Assembly (NCBI GenBank): GCA_032209605.1
Contig: JASFXZ010000076.1
Span: 186,001 to 250,000, forward strand
Reading direction: 5' to 3'
Source: Mactromeris polynyma
Lineage: Eukaryota; Mollusca; Bivalvia; Venerida; Mactridae
Length of the DNA stretch: 64,000 bases
The notes under the pieces are model-generated. The model searched no databases, had not been told where the DNA came from, and saw nothing but the letters and a program-made list of their open reading frames with translations. This document shows, one piece after another, positions 56,299 to 64,000 of the stretch; positions within the stretch are counted from its first letter, which is position 1; each line of letters opens with the position of its first letter. A program made the translations under genes and the position numbers.

Positions 56299-57669
56299 AT
56301 GAATGGCTGTTCTAAAACATTATTTGAGATGAAAGGCAAAATGCATTATTATCCATTGGAAAGTCTAATGCAGTATTTTATTGATTTACCTTTTATTGCA
56401 GGAAGTTCCGAAGAAGCTGTATGTGAGGTACTGAGAATGTCAAAATAAAGAACATATATTTTGAAGATGCAACAAACAAATGTTAGGTGGCCTTATGGTG
56501 CAAATGTGTGAATGAAACCTTTCAACCTGGAGACTTGTCATAACAGACAGTGTTACAAATACCTACAGAAATGAAGTTTCCCTTTCAACAACATCCCAGA
56601 CCTTAGTCACGGTATGTCACATGGTTCTCCTACTGTATAATAAACTCACTTTAAACAGATAAAAAATAGTGACTTTGAAAGCCTTGGAAAACTCGCATTG
56701 AAGTGCGTGTAACATTTCCTTGTATATAAGTTCATAATTTGAAGTTTAATACTTAAATGTTCATGGAAAAAGTTAATTTGAAAGACATGTTGAATGAATA
56801 AAATAGCAGTACAAATGCTGTTTTGGTCCTTGAATTTTGTGAAAATACCCTTTGAAGAGTCCTTGAATTTTTTTTGGGAAGGGTGGGAAATCTGATTTGT
56901 ATTGTGTCTTGAACAACAGACAAATTGTGAGGTTAATTATTGCAATTATAGGAAATGATACATTGATATTCTGCTATACAAATTTAAATAGCAAGTTCAA
57001 ATTATTGCAATCCTGTCGCCTGTTACCTTAAGCTAAAATAAGATATTGCAAAAAAATTCTGAATGTACTTTAGTACAGTAGTTATATCATCAAAAAGGCA
57101 TAAAGTATTCAGATAGTTTTAGTTTAATAATTTTAGCAGCTGTCAACGGATACTTTTGAAATATATTGTTATTGGCTAATACTTTTTAATACCATTAAAT
57201 TTTACATGGAGACATTAATATGACATGGTTATAATAAACATGTAACTAAATCCATTGTTAAAGCAGAAAAGTAAAGAAATACACAATTAAAGAACAACAA
57301 ACCGTCAAAGATTATATGCAGCAGCAAGATCAAAGTAATACATTTTTTTTATCATAAACATGATTGGGTCACTTATCCTCACACTCCATCAAAAAGAGCT
57401 TTAACACTAGGCGAAAGGTTCAACACCTAAATATAGCAAAAATTGTTCAGATATTTCTTAAATATGTTTCATTAATACCCTTACAATATACCTATACTAT
57501 TGTATTTTAACAGAAAACAGAATTTCCAGTAGAAGACGTAATTGATGAGGTGGATAGTGTTTGTCAGGAAGAAGATGAGTTCTCCTTCTTAACAATAGAT
57601 GACCAAGTAGTTGTGGTACCTGTAGGAATGGTGAAGCAGATGTTCCCAGATATGCAAGATGAACATTAG
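56299..57669 (+). CDS. Possible small two-exon gene nested in gene 2 intron
   Basis: Exon 57514-57669 follows a good acceptor (ttgtattttaacag) and encodes KTEFPVEDVIDEVDSV, QEEDEFSFLTIDDQ, VVVVPVGMVKQM and a TAG stop: acidic, with no low complexity. An open frame from ATG 56299 to a donor at 56427 (GTGAG|gtactg) joins at phase 0, giving about 94 residues. A rival acceptor at 56401 (tttattgcag) would make a shorter upstream exon lacking that ATG. I do not recognise the protein. The last exon is the better supported part. Confidence 0.35.
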
Positions 57670-60600
57670 AGCTTCATATTGTTGCCTTGTGTAAACCTTA
57701 AATAAGTGTCACTTGCACTTACAAGGACAGTGATCCCTTATCTATTCGGAACAACTGACACTGCAATCAAAGTTATGCGAAAAACTAGATACTTCCATTT
57801 CTGATATCATTCGGTATTTATTCTTATCCCGGTATTGAAGGTGCAATTTTTTTTTAATTTGAAGACATGATTCTCTGTGGCATATTCAAAGTACACACCA
57901 GTTTTGATAAAGCATGAAAAATTATGCAATTGCTTACAAGTATAATTTCTTTTGGAATATTTTTGTTGCCAAAATTGAAAACCTGTTGCCAAATTATTGT
58001 CTTTTTCACATTTGATGTTATTGGCGAATGACAGAGGGAACCCTAGAAACAAAAAATGTGGATTTTATTCTTGATTTATGACTGTTTCAGAGAGAGAAAA
58101 AAACTCCCCTCAACAACCTCTTACACACCACTTTATTATTTTCTTCATTGGTGGCTTTTAAAAATTGAAATTTACCATTAGCAGTAACTTTATTTCTGTA
58201 GGTAATGGGGTTAATATATTGCATCCTGTGGAGTGCAGTATTTTCTGGCCCTTTATTCTTAAATGTATAAAATCAGCTTGTTAGTGCAATGAAATTTACT
58301 TCAGGGACAATATTTATAATATTTGTGCATACGCCTTGGCATGTAACCAGGAAAGTACTGGGTAGATTCCAGGAAAGTACTGGTTAGATGCCAGGAAAAT
58401 GGTAACTGTACGATGGGTCTCATTGGCACTATGCAGTGACCGTATTTGGCTTCAAAAATTGTCTGTTTGACCTATACTCCTCTACTGGCATCAAAAAAGT
58501 ATATTTATGGTGTGCGGCAGACATACCGGGTCGACCAAATTACCATAATGTGCATTATAAAATGGGCGCGGCGACGGTCGACCTCATAAACACAGTAATA
58601 CTATACATACATACCTTTTTACTGTATGGCAAAAGTTAAGTATTTCAAAAAACCACATGTAAAAAAACCCAGTCAGCACTCAAAAGTTTTAAAAAAAACA
58701 AGCCCTCCCTTATTTTGATTTAATTTTTGCTTGGGCCTCTTATTTGAATATATTGTACTGTGTTTTGATAGTTGACTTTGCTTGTCTTTGATACTTGTAA
58801 CAGTTCTTACATTAATGTGCTTTTGCAATATTCATGTCTTGCCTCAGTCTTCAGGTGTTTTATTGCTGTTTGTTTCACTTTGATATTTTTTGATTATTTA
58901 ACTCATTCGAGATTTGTTCATTGCATGATTGTCCTCAAATATTGTGTCACACAGCCCCACTCAGCGCCACTCGAATTCCAAAATAGCCAATTGGGCTTCT
59001 GATTGCCAGACATTTTTTCTAAAAAAATCTATTTACCCTTTGGCTGATTAGCTATGAACATGGCACATGATTGTACTGTACCAAAATTACATCCAACATC
59101 TGATTCGCTGACACATTTTGGATATTATATCTAAAGCTGCTAGAGCAGTTTAAACCAAACCGGGTAAAAATGTTCCTTGAATAGCCCTATGCTGTGTCTG
59201 CAGTCTACTATCAACTTTTGATACAACTGGTCTAACATACTTTTTGTTACTGACTAAGCTCAAAGTAGTTTCCTTTAAAACAAAGCTTGGATGATTTGAC
59301 CTGGATTCATGTATAAACTATATAAAAGATGATGTTTTTGCAATTAAGCTGCATATGAAGTAAACAGTTTAGTACTAATATTTAACTACAATGTATAATT
59401 ATATAAACTTTGTTATTGCTTGTACATATGTGTTCATCATCTTGTATTTATTATGTCTCCACATGTTGTATGTTTGTCTGTCCAGTCTGCCTTGTTGTCC
59501 CTTTATCTCCAAAATCCAGTGATAGATTTTCATCAACTTGCTGGGAAGTATCAGTATGAAGTCTAGTAGTTCATATTGTAATTTGGGGTCATAATGTTAA
59601 AAGTCAAGGTCACAGGTGTCTGAAACTTGAAAACCTTGTCTGCTGTTCATCTCTAAAAAAACCTGTTACATTTTCATCAAAGTTGTGCTTTGAAAATTAA
59701 TTGGAAAATACCCCACTGCAACAAGATAGCTCATAACCTATGGCAAGCTAGTGTTATCATAACTTTATGCCTGGCCATACTGATTTTACTCTAATTTAGC
59801 GAGGATAGAATTTAATATGTCATTTCATAATTAAATATTCACAAATGTTACATAAAGGGTCTAATATCTTTGTATTTCATTTATTTACAATCGTGACAAA
59901 CATTTCACTTGTTTTACAGTCTTAAGGTTCTACCATTATTACTGACCATTTTTCTTTATTTTGGATTGAAAATCTAGCATTTCTAATACAAGTCTGATTG
60001 AAAATCTCTTGGAAAAAATGTTTATTCTTTCTTCAATAATTTTTTATTCTTTTTCACATTTATGTCTTATGTTTTTGTTTTATTCCATATTCCATGCAAA
60101 CCTTCTTACCTAGTTACACAAACTTTGATATTATAAAACTGTTTACAGTCAAACCTGTCTGTAAAGACCACCCATGGGAACAGCAAAATGTGGTCTTTGT
60201 TTACAGGTGGTCTCTATTAACATATTAAATATCATTTAAAATGGTCTGATGGGAGATAAAATTGATGGTCTTTGCAGACAGGTTTTGCAATAGTGGTCTT
60301 TGTTCGCAGGTGGTCTTTAACACAGGTTTGACTATAGTTACAAAACAGAAACTTATATGCAACGAGTTGCCAGCTTGGCTACATAGACAAGTGGTACTGT
60401 CCCACACCCCATTTGTTTGCTTTGATTGTATTGAGTAATCGTTTTTGCTTTTTGGTCATTATTGCATTATTTCTTTCTACTGTTAATATGTATGTGATAT
60501 ATGTAAATACGTTTATATTTCTCTTTGCTATGTTCATTTTGTTTACTTCTCTAGTCATTCATATACTAAGTCTGCTAAATCCGTCTGTATACACCTCCTA

Positions 60601-61610
60601 TCACTTTTGTAGATTCAGGTATCATTTACAGTTTTCATTTACATATACAATTTCACCATTATCCAGTCCTCCACAAAGTTTATACTCATTATACATTCAC
60701 ACTGCTTGATAACTTATCCAGTGTGTGATTCTAGCATGCGGTTGTTACATACTGAAGTGATATCATATTTTGACAAGGTGCTATATCATTTAGTGATTAA
60801 TGTTTTTGTATTGAGTTATTGTGTTGCATTTTGGTCACTTTTGCATTATTTCTTTCCACTGTAAATATGTTTGAGATATAAGTAAATACGGTTTTATTTC
60901 TCTTAGCTATGTTCTTTGCCTCATTATAATAGTCATTCATATACTACGGCCTGCTTTCACTTCCTACCACTTGTTCATTCAGGAAGCATTTTATAGTTCT
61001 CTCATGTGTCACTTTTTAGCTATCATTTACATTAAATTACACTATTTTTCTAACTTTCAAAATGTCTAAACTCATTTTACATTCACACATTGCTTGATTA
61101 ATTCAGTGTGTGATGCTGGATGTCTGTTTGTCCACTGACATGTTGTTAATTAAACTGTAGTGCTCTCACATTTTGACATGATATGCAATATCATTTAGTG
61201 ATTATTGTTCTTCTTTTTAATTTTTAGTAAATACTAATTATGTAAATTTGTCGGTATTTCATTATTTATTTCTACCGTGATAATGATTGTGATTTATGTT
61301 AATATGTTTCAATCAATGTTTTGCATTTTGATATGTATAATGTTGTCTTAATTTACATGCATGATGTTCATTATCATGAAAGTTTTCCGCACTATCAATT
61401 TCTATTTCTGTTTAACTGTCCATACAAAAACTAGTCTGTTCCTTAATAAATTCCTACTACTAAAACTACAAATGTACTTTTTATACATTAATATATAGTT
61501 ACACATTAAAGCATAATAAACACATACTGTTACTTCAAATTGCAGTTGTTCTATTTCATTTTGTTTACGCCGTGCACCCACCTTTGCTGCATCAGGCAGC
61601 AATTTTTTAC
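57670..61610 (+). other. AT-rich stretch, probably 3' UTR or intergenic
   Basis: No exon with convincing splice sites was found on either strand. It contains a MITE (60144-60336) and a segment near 59470-59640 resembling repeat-rich molluscan 3' UTR sequence (tgtctgtccagtctgcc). Two T-rich stretches at 60410-60540 and 60790-60920 are diverged copies of each other. It may be the long 3' UTR of the nested gene. Confidence 0.3.
60144..60336. mobile_element. MITE with tacagtcaaacctgtct ends
   Basis: tacagtcaaacctgtctgta, aagaccaccc at the left and aggtggtctttaacacaggt, ttgactata at the right are inverted. The inside repeats ggtctttg and aggtggtc. Confidence 0.75.
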
Positions 61611-61663
61611 TTGTAAGTATACTGGTGTAAGTGGGTCTTATGATACGTGAAATATACTTAACG

Positions 61664-62705
61664 CCATTAAAAACGCAACCAAAAAGTGTGCATATAGATA
61701 AAGTGACATTACAAAGGCAAAACTATTCTTTATTTCTCAAACATAATTTCAAACAAGTAATATCGTTAAAAAAGATGGTCGGCGCAACTTGAAGTATGCA
61801 CATTTGTTGCAATCTGTACAACAAACAAAAAATGCCTAAATGTTACGACTGCCGGTCATTCAATTACGCTATAATACAGAAACTCCAAGACATGTATGGA
61901 GAGATCACTGCGTAGTGTGATTAGTCATAGACAGTACAGTATAGTTTGTTTCAATATAGTTCATCAATATTACTTAATGCATAAGTCGTGAACTCACACA
62001 TTCATGATAATAAACTTGTTATATAGCGATGTATCTGGTACATTACACCAAGAAAGTCTTCTTAATTCCAACACCGGGCCATTCCCCGTGGTGATGACTA
62101 ATTAGTCTGGTACTCAGCGTACTCTGCACACCGATAATGTAATGGTAAGGGTAGGTAATCCAGGCTAATGACTAACAACACTACTTACTGGATAAATCAT
62201 GAAATACACAATATCAACCAATCTGCGTCAATGTTACAAATATTTTTCAGTTGAAGAGAAATTGCCTTGGTGGTTAACGTAAGATTTGATTGGTTTACAA
62301 AACACTGATATGCAAATAGCAAAACCATGTTAGTACGGCTGCGCCGAAAAAGATGGTCGGTGCATTTGAAGATTAAGATTTGTTGTGCAAAATAAAAAAT
62401 GCCGCGCTATTACGGCTTGCTGGTCACTCCAGATCCTAAATGGATTTCGGTAAATTCACCAAATTTCAGTGGATTTCGGTAATTTTTCGAGAGTGTTAAC
62501 CAATCCGCTTCAAGGTTACAAACGTTGTTCGATTGAAGAGAAATTGCCTAGCAAAACCATGTCAGTACGGCTGCGCCGAATGAAACAAACAATACTTGAG
62601 TTTGATAAAGTTTTGAACCAGAAATAACACATAAATAACTGTAATACGATGTTGACAGTTGGTACTACAAAATGACGCCTATTTCAAATTATTGCGTTTT
62701 AATGG
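61664..62705. mobile_element. Nested repeat: ccattaaaaacgcaac MITE with internal insertion
   Basis: The outer ends match 11773-12009. Inside, 61770-62340 and 62345-62580 share agatggtcgg, ttgaagagaaattgcct and agtacggctgcgccg, i.e. two related tandem segments inserted within the MITE. Confidence 0.55.
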
Positions 62706-62709
62706 TATA

Positions 62710-62793
62710 AGTATCGAGATTTCAGTGCAAGACTATACTAACACCTTTATAATTACTTAGGTGTTAGGATAGTCTTGCGCTGAACGCTCGGTA
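62710..62793. mobile_element. 84-bp hairpin element
   Basis: gtatcgagatttcagtgcaa, gactatactaacacct is inverted in aggtgttaggatagtcttgc, gctgaacgctcggta. It occupies exactly the place that the 12016-12370 MITE occupies in the left block. Confidence 0.75.
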
Positions 62794-62794
62794 T

Positions 62795-63730
62795 AGTCAA
62801 GTCGATGTCAAGTATATATAGTAATTCCCGGGCAGATTGCCAACGTTTGTTATCGTTTCTTGGTCGCTCGTTTCTGAGAAATAAAAAAAACGTATTTACG
62901 TACGAAGCGTTATTTATTGAGATACAAGAAAAGCATCAAAGGTCGCCGCTAAAGAATTGAACAAGAGCAAAGTAAATGTAGAATGATATTTTGTTATTTA
63001 CATTCTTTTGTACAAAAAACATGTAACTAAAGCATTACAATCCACGGTTATTGTTATTTGCGTTATTTATTGAGATATTAAAGCATGCATACGATTAGTT
63101 ACTGATAATTTCAAAATGTACTTATTCGGCGATAAAATATCTGTTATGTACAAACGAATTCATTGAAATTGCGTCTGTTACCTTAACAACAATGTGTGAA
63201 ACATGCATTTCTGGCTTTAAAAAATAATTCGATTGTTCATTGTAATTGTTCGTCTGCAGCAAGTACAGGCAGGGACATTGACTCGGGTTCGAATCCCGGT
63301 AGCCCCATTGACCGATTTGTCGTGTAACATACATGTTGTGTAGGCCTATGTTCATATATTTCAAAAAATATATTTGAACGCAGTATATAATTATAGTGTT
63401 CAGCACATCATCAAATGAAATTCATAGTTTCAAATACATGTATAATAATTATGATTCAAGAGAAATTAGAGCGAATATAGAGCGGAGTTGCCCTTGAATA
63501 GTATTTTATATTTAAAAAATCACAAACCATGTGCCTATTGTGTAGATTGGATAACAACATAATGTTAAATACATGTATATTTTGCGATATAAACTTGTTT
63601 AAATCTCAATGTCGCCAACGACCACGTGGTCAAACATTAACTCAACTTTCAATGCTTTAAGTTTGATAGTTAAATCACATATGAAATTCGTTTAAATGGA
63701 ATAATTATTTACGACGGAAATTAAGAAAAC
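62795..63730. repeat. Right-block copy of gene 1 first-intron sequence
   Basis: Matches 12371-13320 with many substitutions and indels, including a B-box fragment (63262-63310). The end of detectable duplication is near 63730. Confidence 0.65.
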
Positions 63731-63793
63731 ATGGTCGTGACTGACAAATTTGCGTCCAAAGATATAGTGCGATTTCATGTATGAATATATTAC

Positions 63794-63851
63794 CTGGACC
63801 ATTACATTTCAAATATGGTGTATTGAAAAGTTGTGTTCGCCCGTAAGCTTG
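63794..63851 (-). CDS. Possible exon near the right edge
   Basis: An open frame ending PYLKCNGP with donor GGTCCAG|gtaata in phase 1, the same style as the CCP exon ends (Cys-x-x-Gly|gt). Its acceptor is unclear (cacaaccag, phase 1). It lies upstream of the leading CCP of gene 2, where gene 1 has only the signal-peptide exon. Confidence 0.25.
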
Positions 63852-64000
63852 ACGGAGAAAAAGCTCTGGTTGTGTTTTGATAGAAAGTAATCCAAACAGC
63901 AGTTATAGCTTAACGCACGAGTGCATTTACTTACCTAAATTGACATGGATCCGTCTTAAAAGTTCATGCACCTGTTTGCAGTCAATCTAAGAGCACTATA

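Noticed and set aside
56523..56609. An exon ending CACG|gtatgt joined to 57514-57669
   Set aside because: Phase fits, but its frame is closed by a TGA just upstream with no acceptor or start codon after it.

Overview
The window looks like nuclear DNA of a marine invertebrate, most probably a bivalve mollusc. It is AT-rich. Coding signal comes as short exons with GT-AG borders. Introns are packed with tandem repeats, LINE 3' fragments, tRNA-derived SINE pieces and many small inverted-repeat (MITE or foldback) elements, some with the trinucleotide-tailed LINE ends and the Meta-like SINE body (ctggtttgcggaagg) common in molluscs. The taxon is inferred from style, not shown.

The main content is two tandem paralogous genes on the minus strand that encode secreted or cell-surface proteins made of complement control protein (CCP, sushi) domains. 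I assembled the exons by hand from reading frame, splice sites and intron phase. Gene 1 starts with a signal-peptide exon at 14224-14320 and continues to lower coordinates through a split CCP (11287-11374 plus 9368-9471), a degenerate CCP (7479-7673) and a CCP (3615-3815). Its 3' end lies beyond base 1. Gene 2 begins beyond base 64000 and repeats the same leading exons (55250-55337, 53326-53429, 49867-50061, 47911-48111). It then adds CCP exons between 44778 and 39437 and two tandem copies (about 25.2-31.5 kb and 31.5-39.2 kb) of a cassette of Ser/Thr-rich stalk exons plus three CCP exons, then a decayed remnant of a third copy, and a last CCP exon at 21451-21690. Nearly all exon borders are phase 1. 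CCPs are split either at phase 2 or at phase 0.

The regions around the two genes are a large old segmental duplication: about 0.9-13.3 kb matches about 45.3-63.7 kb, broken by independent insertions on each side. The largest difference is about 6.2 kb (55.4-61.6 kb) present only in the right copy. It holds an 8-bp-duplication MITE, a GC-rich promoter-like stretch with an NRF1-type palindrome, and a possible small two-exon gene on the plus strand, nested in an intron of gene 2.

Layout: 0-0.9 kb dispersed repeat; 0.9-3.5 kb satellite plus LINE fragment plus MITE; 3.6-14.3 kb gene 1 with a 20-bp minisatellite intron (7.7-9.1 kb); 15.4-17.7 kb second satellite/LINE/MITE copy; 17.7-20.4 kb three tandem arrays; 21.4-44.8 kb the 3' part of gene 2; 45.3-47.8 kb third satellite/LINE/MITE copy; 47.9-55.3 kb the 5' part of gene 2 with its expanded minisatellite (50.15-52.6 kb); 55.4-61.6 kb inserted segment; 61.6-63.7 kb duplicated intron. 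No CRISPR, bacterial operon, rRNA or convincing functional tRNA was seen.
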